From: Hydra vulgaris
Lineage: Eukaryota > Cnidaria > Hydrozoa > Anthoathecata > Hydridae
Assembly: GCF_038396675.1 (NCBI RefSeq)
Contig: NC_088921.1
Location: 4,441,001 to 4,505,000 of the forward strand
DNA: 64,000 nt
Direction of reading: 5' to 3'
Translations under genes and position numbers: made by a program
In this document: one piece after another, positions 1 through 9,636 of the stretch
Layout of the letters: each line of letters opens with the position of its first letter
Position numbering within the stretch: the first letter of the stretch is position 1
The notes under the pieces: generated by a model
What the model was told of the DNA's origin: nothing
The model's input: only the letters and a program-made list of their open reading frames with translations
The model's database searches: none

Positions 1-689
1 GACTTTAATAAACAATCGCCTAAAATGTTTCTTCTTTTTCAATCAAATAATTCAACAAGAACTTTTTACTAGTTACTCTGACTTATAAACAATTGCCTTA
101 AAATATTATTCTCTTTTTCAATCAAATAATTCAACAAGAACTTTTCATTGATGTAAATAAATTGAATTTTTTTCAAGGTTTTAATTTATTTTAAATTTTC
201 TATAATTTATCTTATAAACAATAAAACAACTAATTTTAACTATACTTGCATCGAGTTTTTAAATCTAACAGTAATTTTAGTTTTTCATAATTTAATATTA
301 GTAAGACACTCGTTACAATAAAAAAAGCACGTCTCGGCTTAAGCGGCGTAGCGATAAAACAAATGAACGGGTCATTTCAGAAAAACCTTAGGCCACTTTA
401 TTACTAAAACAAGTCAAGAACCAATTTGCATCATCTGTGGTTAAAGTTCTCCTAATAAATCAAATAAATTTTTGCTGATGACTTAACTTTATACTCCTGT
501 CTTGACAAAAAGTCTTTTCTTTTCGGTCGCTTAGAACAGGCAGCTGATTTTGAATCTAATTTCACTTCTGTAACAGATTTAAGCTTACAGTGACTTGTAA
601 ATTTAAACTCCAACAAAACTCAGTTATTTACTTTAAACAACTATCGCAGTACTGTCGACACTCCTATATTCCTATATATATTCCTAAAT
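1..689. other. AT-rich flank without a recognised gene
   Basis: I see no convincing ORF or RNA gene here. Two related AT-rich stretches (about 10-60 and 85-140, both containing caatcaaataattcaacaag) form a short direct duplication. The right part probably belongs to the upstream portion of the LINE fragment that becomes readable at 690. Confidence 0.4.
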
Positions 690-1053
690 ATGATGAATGG
701 CAACCCTCTCACTGAGTTTTCTTTTTTACGCCTTCTTGGATTTTTGTTTACTACTGACCTTTCAAGGAAACCATATATACAATCGATTGCTATATTAGCA
801 TCTGCTAAGTTTGCTTCGCTTTATTGTGCTCGCCATTTTTTCTATCCTGACTCCATTCTCTATCTTTACAAATATCATACTCGCCGTTATCATATTTGGG
901 CAGATTCTTCTGTTGATGCTCTTTCTCTTCTAGACAAGGTCCGAAAACGCCTTGTTAACGTAGTTGGAACCGCCCTATCTACTAAGCTTGAGCTTTTTTT
1001 CCATCGTATTAAAGTTGCATCTCTTTCTCTTTTCTACAAAATACTATCATGAT
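690..1053 (+). pseudogene. LINE reverse-transcriptase C-terminal fragment (part 1)
   Basis: This 120-residue reading frame resembles the region downstream of the reverse-transcriptase catalytic core in jockey-type non-LTR retrotransposons. It contains a SLLDKVRKR stretch followed by VASLSLFYK, which in such elements precedes the C-terminal tail. The frame stops at 1050-1052 because a hAT transposon was inserted at this point; the coding sense resumes right of that transposon at 3378. Family assignment rests on remembered motifs, so the exact clade is uncertain. Confidence 0.6.
1046..1053. repeat. 8-bp target site duplication of hAT (left)
   Basis: ATCATGAT occurs directly left of the hAT terminus and again at 3370..3377 directly right of it. 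An 8-bp duplication is the hallmark of hAT insertion. The target is itself palindromic. Confidence 0.9.
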
Positions 1054-3369
1054 TAGGGTTTCTGTCAGCTGTTTAACAGTAACAGTAAAACAGCTGTTTT
1101 TTCGCCAAAAACTAAGAACAGCAAACAGCTGTTTTTTTGTAACTGTTTTTTATTGCTTTTTTTTTAAATTTTGATATGTTACCGCGATTACATTTTACTT
1201 TTCTAAAGTTAAAGTGATTTGAAAGAAAAAATTTCCTTACAAGTAACTACTTTTTTAAAAAAAAATCGCGGGGCTTTTCCCTTCGCTTTGAAGAAAGTGA
1301 TTTTGTCACAATTTAAGTTAAAATAATAACTTATTATAACAAATAATTATTTAACAAAAAGTAAGCTATATTACGAATTAAGTTTAAGTATCTTGCACTA
1401 TTTAATACTTATTTAGATTTCAGCTATGTCTTTTGTTTGGGATTTTGCAATTAAACGCAAGAATGCAAAAACAAAAGATCTCGAAGGTCAATGCAAACGT
1501 TGCAACAAAGTTATTAAGTGTTCTGGTAATTCAACGACCACATTAAAGAGGCACTTGATTTCACATGGTATTACGTTTCATAAACCACCTGATACAGCTG
1601 AATCCAGTCAACAAGCTGTAACTGAAAAGAGAACAATGATGATCCCTGAAATTTTTTCTAAAAAAATGACACTTAAGGAGATAGTAAGTGACTTGGCCAC
1701 TGAAAATATTTCAATACATGCCATCACAAACAGCAAATATATCCGTTTATCCATATCACGAGACAATTTTAAGTTGCCAAGAAACGAGAGCGACGTCATG
1801 AAATTAATTCACGATGATTATGATGATAAGAAACAAAAAATGATTGGCAATATCAAATAATTGCTGCAGAAGAATGCAAAGTTTAGCTTTTTGGTTGACG
1901 AGTGGACAAGCATACGAGGACGGCGATACTTTGGAGTGAATCTTCACAATAATGTTAATAAGCTGACTTCTAAGACAGGACTTGTTCGCATATTAGGCTC
2001 ATGCTCAGCTATGGATATGATAGAAATTATGAAAAAACATTTTTTAAGTTTTGGTTTATCAATGAAAACCGATATTGTTGCTGCTACTTTGGATGGTGCC
2101 TCTGTAAACAAAAAATTTATTCGTCATGCTGAGATAGAGGGGCAATTTTGTCTAAATCACGGAATTCATCTTGCCGTTTGCGATACACTCTATAAGAAAA
2201 ATAATCTAGTGGATGATTTGGAATACATTGATAGCGATGATGTATCAGAAACAGATGAATTTGACGAGAATGGTGACCTTCAATTCCTCGAGGAAAATTT
2301 TTGTGGTGTCGAAACTGATTACAAGGACCTTCTTAAGAAATCACGAGAACTTGTTAAATTTATAAAAAAATCATCTGTCAAAAACCATGCGTTTCAAATT
2401 CACGTCAAAAATGAGTTAGGGCATGAGAAAGAACTTCATCTCGACGTTAAAACTAGATGGAACTCAATTCCAACAATGCTTGAGTCACTTATACAAACAG
2501 AAAATTCTATTCGAGCAACATTATTTGACTTTAACTCACTTCATCAAAGCGCTTAAAAATTTGCTCAGAGCTTTAGATCCTGTAAAACTTGCAGTGGAGA
2601 ATTTAAGTCGAGAAGACGCAACATTAGAGACTGCTGATACAATCATCATATTTATGTTAAAAAAGCTTTCAATGATGAACAACGAAATAAGTAAAACATT
2701 GTACGAGAACTTAAAACGCCGAATTGATGAGCGCTGGACAAGCGATATAATGAATCACTTGCGAAGCTTGAACGATCCTTCCACGACACCGTCAAAAAAC
2801 ACTTTGATTTTTGCTGGAAAACTTGCATCTCGCCTCTTTGGAATCAATAACGAGGAAAATGATGATGAAATGACAGTCACAGAGATTAACGATGCCGTGC
2901 AAGAAAGTTTATCGCTTCAAGATGAACTTAACATGCTTCTTCAAAAAGAAAAGTCATCAAAAACATTGGGGCAAGATAAATTCAAATGGTTAAAAAGTGA
3001 ATTTGTCCTTTTCAAAAATACAGGCAAACAAACAGAGCATCTACAAATGCTTTACAATGCATTACTTTCAATTAAACCAACATCAACTGACGTTGAGCGT
3101 GTTTTTTCAGTATGCCTAAATTACTGTACAAAAATTCGATCACAATTATCGGACAAATCACTAAATGCACTTGTGTTCCTTAAATATTTTTATAACAAAT
3201 CATGTAAGAAAAGTCATACAATATAGTATTTAAATAAAAAGTACATAAGTTTACTATTTTCTTTGTATTTTTTAAAAAAACAGTAAAACAGCTGTTAACA
3301 GCTGTTTTTTGAAAAATTAGGAACAGCAAACAGCTGTTTTTTGAAAACCACTGTTTTTCAGAAACCCTA
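1054..3369 (+). mobile_element. hAT DNA transposon, non-autonomous by decay
   Basis: The 2316-bp element begins TAGGGTTTCTG and ends with the inverse CAGAAACCCTA, and is flanked by the 8-bp duplication ATCATGAT. Both subterminal regions (about 1066-1140 and 3280-3340) carry repeated AACAGCTGTT palindromes, probable transposase-binding sites. It encodes one transposase reading frame that is interrupted by a stop and a frameshift, so this copy should not be autonomous. It is inserted in a LINE reverse-transcriptase fragment. Confidence 0.9.
1426..3226 (+). pseudogene. hAT transposase with BED zinc finger, broken
   Basis: The N-terminus carries a BED-type finger (C-K-R-C about residues 22-25, then H-L-I-S-H), followed by the RNase-H-like hAT catalytic region, where a VDEWTS stretch near 1891-1908 looks like the first catalytic block. 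The far C-terminus has the hAT dimerisation domain (LLSIKPTSTDVERVFS near 3066-3113). An in-frame TAA lies at 1858-1860, and the frame shifts between about 2520 and 2556, so three ORF pieces (1426-1860, 1861-2556, 2423-3226) represent one gene of normal hAT length. The start is the first ATG before the BED finger. Confidence 0.88.
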
Positions 3370-3640
3370 ATCATGATTGCTACTCAAAGGAGCTATCATC
3401 CGTAATTCCATTAGCTAAAATTCATTCTAGCTTGACTTGTCTATAAACTTTTATTCGTCTAGTTTTAACCGCGCACTCTTTCCCTTTGGAACTAACTCCC
3501 ACTTTCATGTTTTCCTATCTTATACAACCTTCAACATTTTAAGTTTTCTGTCAACCGTTTTCTTGGTCTATAACTCCTTTATTTTTTTCTAGTAACTCCC
3601 AACATTTTATTGGTTGCTTGCAGCCAGAAAAAAAAAAAAA
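3370..3640 (+). pseudogene. LINE reverse-transcriptase C-terminal fragment (part 2)
   Basis: The first eight bases are the hAT target duplication. After it, a degenerate frame continues the C-terminal tail of the LINE at 690..1053, shifted by one frame relative to the left piece. Recognisable coding resemblance fades near 3560, and an A-rich run at 3629-3641 may mark the 3' end. Confidence 0.5.
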
Positions 3641-3956
3641 AGGCCTTACAGCATGCGTTGTATTGAAACACCTTAAGTCACTGACTTGTAGTGTTTCTTA
3701 CTCTGGACAACCAATAGATTTTACATGAAGCACATAATAACTGCAGAAATCCAGTTAAAGTGCTTATTTATATCAAAATTTATTGTAAAAAATAGTGATA
3801 GTGGAAAAATTGCATTAGCTCGTAGAGAGAAATTTTTGCAAATCCTATTGGTCAAACCCGGAGTATAATACACTATTACAAATTTTTTAGTTTTGTTTTA
3901 TTAAGGAATCTTGTTTCGAAAATAGTATTTTAACAGTCAAAAATCAAACAAACAAA

Positions 3957-4657
3957 ACCATATTTCATTATGAGTATAAAACATTTCGTAATAACCTCCA
4001 ATCTAAACTCAAAGAAAGCAAAAAAAAAATACTATGATAACTATTTTACTGAAAACATAAAAAATATAAAAGCAACCTGAAAAGGCATTAAAAACATTAT
4101 TAATATTAAAGCTAACTCACAAACAACTCCTATTGTAATCATACAATAAAACAATAACAAACCCCTTTGATACTTGCAATGCTTTTAACAACTACTTTAC
4201 TAACATTGGTGAGGATATCCAGGCAACAATTCCTTCATCCATGAATCATTTCACATATTACTTATCAAATTCTTTTCAAAAATCTTTCTTTATAAAACCT
4301 ACTGACGAACATGAAATTTCAAAAGTTATCAACTCTTTAGGCTCAAATAAAGCTTCTGGAACAAATGGTCTGCCTGTTAAAATTCTAAAACTATTAAAAA
4401 CGGAACTCTCAAGAATTCTTTCTAACATTTTTAATATCTTGTTCTCAAGTGGTATTTTCACAGAAAACTTAAAAACTGCCGAAGCTGTACCTATTTTTAA
4501 AACTGATTCAAAACTTTTAATATCAAACTATAGGCCAATTTCCCTCCTCTCCAACATTGATAAAATTCTTGAAAAGCTAATGTTTAACTGCTTATACAAA
4601 TTCTTCAATGAAAATAAATTGTTTTGTGAATTACAATTTGGTTTTCGAACAAACTAC
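3957..4657 (+). pseudogene. LINE reverse transcriptase, 5' half (target of the Polinton)
   Basis: This is the finger/palm start of a non-LTR reverse transcriptase. In the frame open from about 4166 the SNKASGTNGLP and NYRPISLLS motifs are readable at about residues 53 and 109 from 4166, and the frame reaches the conserved FGFR motif just before the Polinton terminus. The downstream half, including the catalytic FADD motif, is at 42422 onward. The 5' part (3957-4165) is degenerate. It is not part of the viral element. Confidence 0.8.
4654..4657. repeat. Target site duplication of the Polinton (left)
   Basis: CTAC here is repeated at 42422..42425. If duplication is taken as 6 bp, AACTAC occurs at 4652..4657 and 42420..42425, but then the two element ends differ by two bases. 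The uninterrupted target frame is the LINE reverse transcriptase. Confidence 0.75.
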
Positions 4658-5202
4658 TTGATGAGATATATTAATCGGATTTTTTTTTTCTTCTTCTTAT
4701 GATGATAATGGCGCCCTAAGAACGTGATTGGTTGTAATGGATTTCACATGACCAAAAAGGTGAGGGGTACTGACCGAAAAGGTGACGGCGTTAAATGTGG
4801 CGTCAAGGGGTGTAACAAGTGACAAGGTGACAAGTGACAAGTGACATGGTGACAAGGTGACATGGTGACATGGTGACAAGTGACAAGGTGACATGGTGAC
4901 AAGTGGTGACAAGTGGTGACAAGTGACATGGTGACAAGTGGTGACATGGTGACATGGTGACATGGTGACATGGTGACAAGGTGACAAGTGACAAGGTTAC
5001 AAGTGACATGGTGACATGTGAAAATGACGCATGCGTGACAGGGTCATTCTTGTCACAGTGTGCATGTTGTGACATGGCGATTTAAAAAAGAATTAAAAAA
5101 TCGCTTATATTATTGAATTTATTAAAAAAAAAAAACGGTTTATAATCTCGATAGGGTCGTTTGCCATAAATTAAGCGGTTGAAAAAGAAAAAAAATGTTT
5201 TT
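4658..5202 (+). repeat. Left terminal inverted repeat of the Polinton
   Basis: It starts TTGATGAGATATATTA and runs through a poly-T/C tract, a unique block containing GGCGCCCTAAGAACGTGATT, a GTGACAWG minisatellite, and an AT-rich block ending ...AAAAATGTTTTT. The right end (41873..42421) is its inverse with a few substitutions and a different number and order of minisatellite units. The near identity outside the minisatellite suggests recent insertion or gene conversion. Confidence 0.92.
4815..5030 (+). repeat. GTGACAAG/GTGACATG minisatellite in left TIR
   Basis: Tandem 8-9 bp units GTGACAAG, GTGACATG(G) and the compound GTGACAAGTG alternate without a fixed order. The inverse array in the right TIR (about 42050..42270) has a different unit order. 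Stop-free ORFs over this array in several frames are artefacts of the repeat. Confidence 0.9.
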
Positions 5203-5308
5203 GTTCTTTTTCACGTTTGTTATTGTTTGGTCGACGAATATCAAAACGAACGAAAAAAAGAGTCAGTTGTAAACGAATAAATATATTATTTTTAACATTT
5301 GTTCATTT

Positions 5309-5668
5309 TTATTTTCCAATTCGATTAATTCCGTACGAAATTCCGCCAGATACTAATCCGCCTAAAGCTGCTTTTCCAATTGTGGGTAATATCGAAGCTC
5401 CTAATGTGGGTAAAAGTCGTGCGCCTAACGCGGTCAAAATGGGTAAAAATTTTCCTCGTAACCGTTTTTTGAAACGGCGAGTGCGTCTTTTTTGAAACGA
5501 GCGTCTGTTATAATGTTTTTTTATCATTTTGTTCTCGTTTTTCTGCAATTTTATAAGCTTTCCATGGATTAAAAAATGGTAGTAAAAATCTTCCTTGTAA
5601 TTTTTTTCAAAACTGTTTTTTCGTTTGATTCGTTTGATTCGTCTTTTACGTGATATTTTTTTACGCAT
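5309..5668 (-). CDS. pX-like basic core protein(s), possibly two genes fused by drift
   Basis: The 119-residue frame has two parts. The N-terminal ~47 residues are a lysine/arginine cluster (MRKKISRKRR). An internal ATG at 5525-5527 opens a 72-residue unit with an arginine-rich head, an RLRGKFLPIL motif and a hydrophobic glycine-rich tail. The same R-G-K-F-L-P-I-L motif is in the neighbour at 5822..5971. Small Arg-rich proteins with this motif next to a hydrophobic tail resemble adenovirus core protein pX (mu precursor), which condenses DNA in the virion; the link is by resemblance only. The N-terminal part may be a separate gene whose tail lies in another frame (about 5525-5590). Confidence 0.6.
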   Translation of the reverse strand: MRKKISRKRRIKRIKRKNSFEKNYKEDFYYHFLIHGKLIKLQKNENKMIKKHYNRRSFQKRRTRRFKKRLRGKFLPILTALGARLLPTLGASILPTIGKAALGGLVSGGISYGINRIGK

Positions 5669-5821
5669 TAGATAATTAATTGACAAGAGTTTGTACAAGT
5701 TTTCGAACAATAAATTTTTGCATAAACAGAGGGAGAGAACCTCCGCGTATTTTCTTTTTAAACTGTCTTTTGTAAAGTTTTCTTTTTCTCATTGTAAAAA
5801 AAAAAATCAAATGTTAATTTA

Positions 5822-5971
5822 TTATCGAGGCAATATAGACGATAATAAAGTTGGCGCCAACATAGCAGCTAAAATTGGAAGAAATTTACCGCGCATTCTT
5901 CTTTTTAAACGTCTTCTACCGGCACCTTTTAGTGGGGGTAAATAAACTCTTCTTCGTCCTCTTCTAACCAT
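5822..5971 (-). CDS. Small pX-like basic core protein
   Basis: This 49-residue protein starts MVRRGRRR and has a second basic cluster, then RMRGKFLPIL and a hydrophobic end. It is a clear paralogue of the unit at 5309..5527. Its start overlaps the end of the preceding basic gene (5964..6125) by 8 bases, a compact operon-like arrangement. The likely role is DNA condensation or membrane interaction inside the virion, as in adenovirus pX; this is inferred from composition and motif. Confidence 0.6.
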   Translation of the reverse strand: MVRRGRRRVYLPPLKGAGRRRLKRRMRGKFLPILAAMLAPTLLSSILPR

Positions 5972-6125
5972 TTCTTCGTTTTTGTAGGTAATCTAAAGCG
6001 TAACCTCCAATATCAGATTTTAAAAATCGTTTGGCTGAGTTTCTAACTTTTGTTAAAAATCCTTTCCCTCTTGTTCTTTTATGTCTTCAACCTCCTTTTC
6101 TCGTTCGACAACGTCTACAAGTCAT
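5964..6125 (-). pseudogene. Small basic protein, interrupted by TGA
   Basis: A 54-codon frame begins MTCRRCRTRKGG, hits TGA at 6087-6089, and continues open with a lysine/arginine-rich stretch to a TAG at 5964-5966. It lies between the capsid gene and the two pX-like genes, reads the same way and overlaps the next start. Size and charge fit the same core-protein family. The CRRC near the start could bind metal. Confidence 0.45.
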
Positions 6126-6242
6126 TTTTATAAAGTAAAAAAAAAAATACAAATATTGTTTTTTTTTTATTAATATTATATATACATGAATAATTTAAGT
6201 ACAAGGTCATTTTAATTAAAGTAAAAATGTTTGAATTGAAAT

Positions 6243-7946
6243 TTATGACGATTTAAATTTAGCGGGCGCATAGCTATAATTTTCATTTTGCTGAACTCCA
6301 GTTTGAACAATGGCAGATTCGTATTGCAGGTACAAAGTAAGAACTCCTTTAAATGTGTCTATAAATTGAAAATGAATCTGAAACGCGTTGTTTCCTGCGA
6401 TTGTTGCTGGAGGTTTGTCGTTTGCATATCCAAAATCGCTTGGGCAGTCAATGACTAAAGGCTCTGTTAAATTTGCAGTTCTACTATAATAGTCGCTTGG
6501 TAATTTAATAAACGTGTCGTCGTCATTCGTGTAAAAGTCCGCAAAATTATTGAGATTTAAAGTAGAAGCTGAATTTCCTTTGCACCAAGCGACATAGCTT
6601 CTATAACAAAACTGTTGATCTTCTAATTTGTTGCCCAAATCAATTTCAACAGTGTCACCTGGTGAATTGACAAAAGTTCTTCTATAATTGTTTAGAGTAA
6701 TTTTTTTAATATAAGTGCAAGTTATTTCTACAGGTGTAAGGCACGCTTTACTTAAATGATCATTTTCTTTTTTTGACATTAATGAAACAATGATAGTGTG
6801 AGGTACCAAGTCAGAAGTTTTTATGTTGCCCAAGTTAATTGTAATTTCAGTCGTTCCTTCAACGTTTGTAATAACTTGTTCAAAATGTGGCATTCTGACA
6901 ACCGTGTAAGGCGTGTCGGGTTTGCTATTTAAATATAAAGCCTTTTCCAAGGGAATGCTTGGTTTAATTTGATAAGTATTGACCCAAATAACTGGATTTC
7001 TTATTGCGACTCCAACTCCTGCTAATGCGGTGGCGTCGGCATCTGTATAGGGTCTTACTAGTTCTAACAATTGATTCATGTCGTTTTCAATAAAAAATTC
7101 AAGCTTAAATTCTTTAGCTTTTCCAAAATATTCTTTAATTTGAAAAAAAGGGTCCAAAAGTTGAAGAGGGACTCTAAATCTGTAACCTTTATCACTTGTC
7201 ATTAAAGCATTATAAGCTTTTAGCTCGGTTTGGTAACCTGCGGCTGCTCCATTATTGGCTCTAATAATGGCGGCTGCGTCAGCAGATTGACATAATGTTT
7301 TTGTTTCGGCCCAAGTTGCAAAACTCTCCATATTTTCTGAAATACCCATATTTCTGTTAATAATGTTATCTCTGAAATTTTTCAAATAGTTTTTTTTTAC
7401 CAACATTGCTTTAAATCTGTCAAACGAACGGTTATAATTGACATTATTAGCAGGTACAGAATTGTTCATTTGCAAATTGGGATACAATCTCATTGTTTTA
7501 ATCAAGTAGGATATAAAATTTTGCGTTATACAAATTTTGTCGAGTAAAGCTTTTTCTTCGTTGGTTGTTCCAAATTTAGTCAGTGTGCTCAAATTTTTAT
7601 ATAAAAAACAATCAAATTCCAACCAGTAGTCTTGCGGAATATTCCATTCGTTAAGTTTTAAAATAAATGTTATTAAAGTACTGAAATCAGAAGACATATC
7701 AAAAAAAAACTTTTGATATCCGACCGAGATTACTTCGTCTTGAGCTTCTCCTCTTTTAAAACCGGGATATTTTTGACTGAGTTGCTGTTTAAATTCGGCG
7801 CTTATATTGCCATTGGTAGCTTCTTGAAGCAATTTATTTTCATTTTCAGCTTTTGCTAAAACGTCTTCAAGAGTAATTTGTCCGTCCACATTGGGAGTAT
7901 ATCGATTTCCGTCGCCTACTCTTTGGTATTTTGCTGTTGAAGACAT
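6243..7946 (-). CDS. MCP: Major capsid protein (double jelly roll, hexon-like)
   Basis: This intact 567-residue ORF is one of the longest in the element and lies where Polintons carry the major capsid gene. The middle (about residues 270-300) has RVPLQLLDPFFQIKEYFG followed by KEFKLEFFIEND, matching in layout the region at the start of the first jelly roll in Polinton/adintovirus capsid proteins. The C-terminal half is beta-rich with alternating hydrophobic residues. The protein should form trimeric pseudo-hexameric capsomers. Its ATG lies one base after the stop of the upstream gene (TAA-A-ATG). I assign it from length, position and motif feel; a structure prediction would settle it. Confidence 0.75.
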   Translation of the reverse strand: MSSTAKYQRVGDGNRYTPNVDGQITLEDVLAKAENENKLLQEATNGNISAEFKQQLSQKYPGFKRGEAQDEVISVGYQKFFFDMSSDFSTLITFILKLNEWNIPQDYWLEFDCFLYKNLSTLTKFGTTNEEKALLDKICITQNFISYLIKTMRLYPNLQMNNSVPANNVNYNRSFDRFKAMLVKKNYLKNFRDNIINRNMGISENMESFATWAETKTLCQSADAAAIIRANNGAAAGYQTELKAYNALMTSDKGYRFRVPLQLLDPFFQIKEYFGKAKEFKLEFFIENDMNQLLELVRPYTDADATALAGVGVAIRNPVIWVNTYQIKPSIPLEKALYLNSKPDTPYTVVRMPHFEQVITNVEGTTEITINLGNIKTSDLVPHTIIVSLMSKKENDHLSKACLTPVEITCTYIKKITLNNYRRTFVNSPGDTVEIDLGNKLEDQQFCYRSYVAWCKGNSASTLNLNNFADFYTNDDDTFIKLPSDYYSRTANLTEPLVIDCPSDFGYANDKPPATIAGNNAFQIHFQFIDTFKGVLTLYLQYESAIVQTGVQQNENYSYAPAKFKSS

Positions 7947-7947
7947 T

Positions 7948-8565
7948 TTATTTTTTGGAAAATGAAAGAAGGATATTTTTAATATATTTATTCTTCGTCG
8001 GAATTAAATCAAACTCTTTTTGTTCAATTTCTTTTTTTTTTCTCGTTGTTGTTTTGCAAAAGTGGACTGGATAGTATAGCTCGTTGTTGGATTATACAAT
8101 TTTTACACAAACCGTATATTTTGTCAACTGCGGTAACTTCTTGATAACATTGAGAACAAACGTGACTGGGGAAACCAGTTTTATATAAAGTGTTTGTTTT
8201 ATTTTTGTTGCTATTGTGTTCAGTGTCGCTATCAGACGAATTGCTATTTTCAGAAACTTCTTCAATTTTTCTTTTCCGATATATTTTTTTGTTTTTTTTG
8301 GTTCAGAAGGTATTGAGTGATTGGATTGCTTTATTTGATCGTTCGATTCTGAATTATTTTGTTTATTTAATATTTTGCATTTTTCATCAAGTTCCAATTT
8401 TACATTTTCAACGACGGTTTTTGTTGGATATTGTAAGAGTTGATTTTGCAAACGCGCGATATGATTTTTTAATTGATTAATTTGATCGTTTGGATTAACC
8501 GAGAGTTCAATATCGCAGTCGATCAAATTTTTGTTAAAACGTGTTCCAAGAGTTTTAAACGGCAT
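7948..8565 (-). pseudogene. Coiled-coil plus CxxC zinc-ribbon protein, frameshifted
   Basis: The first ~95 residues include a coiled-coil segment (NQINQLKNHIARLQNQLL region) and a polar, lysine-rich linker. Near 8285, in an A-rich run, the frame shifts. The alternative frame continues with an acidic/serine-rich stretch and a zinc-ribbon-like C-S-Q-C ... C-K-N-C at about 8088-8150, and ends at TAA 7948-7950, one base before the capsid gene. The unshifted frame ends at 8092 with an unrelated tail. Function unknown; placement between the two capsid-type genes suggests a virion or scaffold role. Confidence 0.6.
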
Positions 8566-8581
8566 GATGTTTGATTAAATT

Positions 8582-9634
8582 TTAGTTGTAAATTGGTACC
8601 ATTTGTATTTTTAAAGTCGGATTGAAATAAACTTTGCTACTTATATTGGAAAAGGTAAGCGGTTCTTTATTTGAATTTAAAAAAGACCACTTTGTTTGTT
8701 TCCAATCGCCGATATCGACAATGTCAAATGTCGCTATTTGTCCTTGAATTTCGGTTTTGCGATTTTTTGTAAAATCGATATTAACTGTTATTTGTGTAGA
8801 GTTGTTATAGTCTGCAAAATTAAAAAAAGAGACAATATTTGAATCAAATTTTCTGTTTAAATACATGCCGCAGTTGGTTGCATGATCACATTTGATAAAA
8901 ATATAATTATCTGAGCTATTCAGAAAGTTTGAAACAGTGTTATTAAAGTTGCTTATTTGTGTTAATGCGCACCTTAAAAAAGAGAATTTTCTTTTTGGAA
9001 TTTTAAAATCTTGATTCATAGAGTTGACCATACTTTGATCGACCGACATTGTAAACGGAATAATCTCGTTGGTTAAGCTATATTGATCTCTTTGTAATAA
9101 GAGTGTGTAAGGAATCGCGTTGTTTGCAAGTGGTTGATACATTTTTAAAATGATATTTTTCAACGGTAAACTGTTTGCCCAAGACGATATGATTGCGTTA
9201 CTCGAATTTTTTTGATAAATAAACTGACCGTTGAGCAATGTGCTATAAAACGTCAATTCTTTTGCGTTTTTAACGTTTAATATGACTTTTGATCTGTTTA
9301 ACCATGTTTTGTAACTGGGTGTAGTAGTTCTTTCAAAAGAGGCCGTAGTTAAAAGTGGTACTTTAATCGAAGGAGAGTAAATGGGTTTTGTTTGTTTGCA
9401 ATAGAGTAAAACTTCGATAAAAGTTTCTGCGTTATATTTTGTAATTAAAGATAAATCAGCTGTGACAATATTATACACATCTAAAGGTAAGTTTGATGGT
9501 AAAACTTGAAACGGTGTGGCAGACAGATCGAGTGTTCCCAATGGTAAATTATTTTGATTTAAAATATGGTAAGGTGAATACGAATTTGATTTCAACTCAA
9601 CTGTTCTTTCAGCGTGGGCATTTAAGAGTGACAA
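8582..9634 (-). CDS. Probable minor capsid (penton-like) protein
   Basis: The 350-residue ORF has no recognisable enzyme motif and a beta-rich look with many N, S and T residues. In Polintons a penton-like single-jelly-roll protein lies next to the major capsid gene, and size, position and orientation fit. The frame opens with TTG at 9632-9634, with an ATA two codons further upstream at 9638-9640 overlapping the stop of the preceding gene, so the ATG may have been lost by a point change. Structure prediction would be the test. Confidence 0.55.
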   Translation of the reverse strand: MSLLNAHAERTVELKSNSYSPYHILNQNNLPLGTLDLSATPFQVLPSNLPLDVYNIVTADLSLITKYNAETFIEVLLYCKQTKPIYSPSIKVPLLTTASFERTTTPSYKTWLNRSKVILNVKNAKELTFYSTLLNGQFIYQKNSSNAIISSWANSLPLKNIILKMYQPLANNAIPYTLLLQRDQYSLTNEIIPFTMSVDQSMVNSMNQDFKIPKRKFSFLRCALTQISNFNNTVSNFLNSSDNYIFIKCDHATNCGMYLNRKFDSNIVSFFNFADYNNSTQITVNIDFTKNRKTEIQGQIATFDIVDIGDWKQTKWSFLNSNKEPLTFSNISSKVYFNPTLKIQMVPIYN

Positions 9635-9636
9635 AC

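Noticed and set aside
4697..5075. Long leftward ORFs (75-96 aa) over the left TIR, and 42009..42380 on the right
   Set aside because: They read the GTGACAWG minisatellite, which lacks stops in several frames; composition is purely repeat-driven.
5691..5945. 84-aa rightward ORF opposite the pX-like genes (also 5217..5495)
   Set aside because: Antisense shadow; the leftward basic frames have family resemblance and operon spacing.
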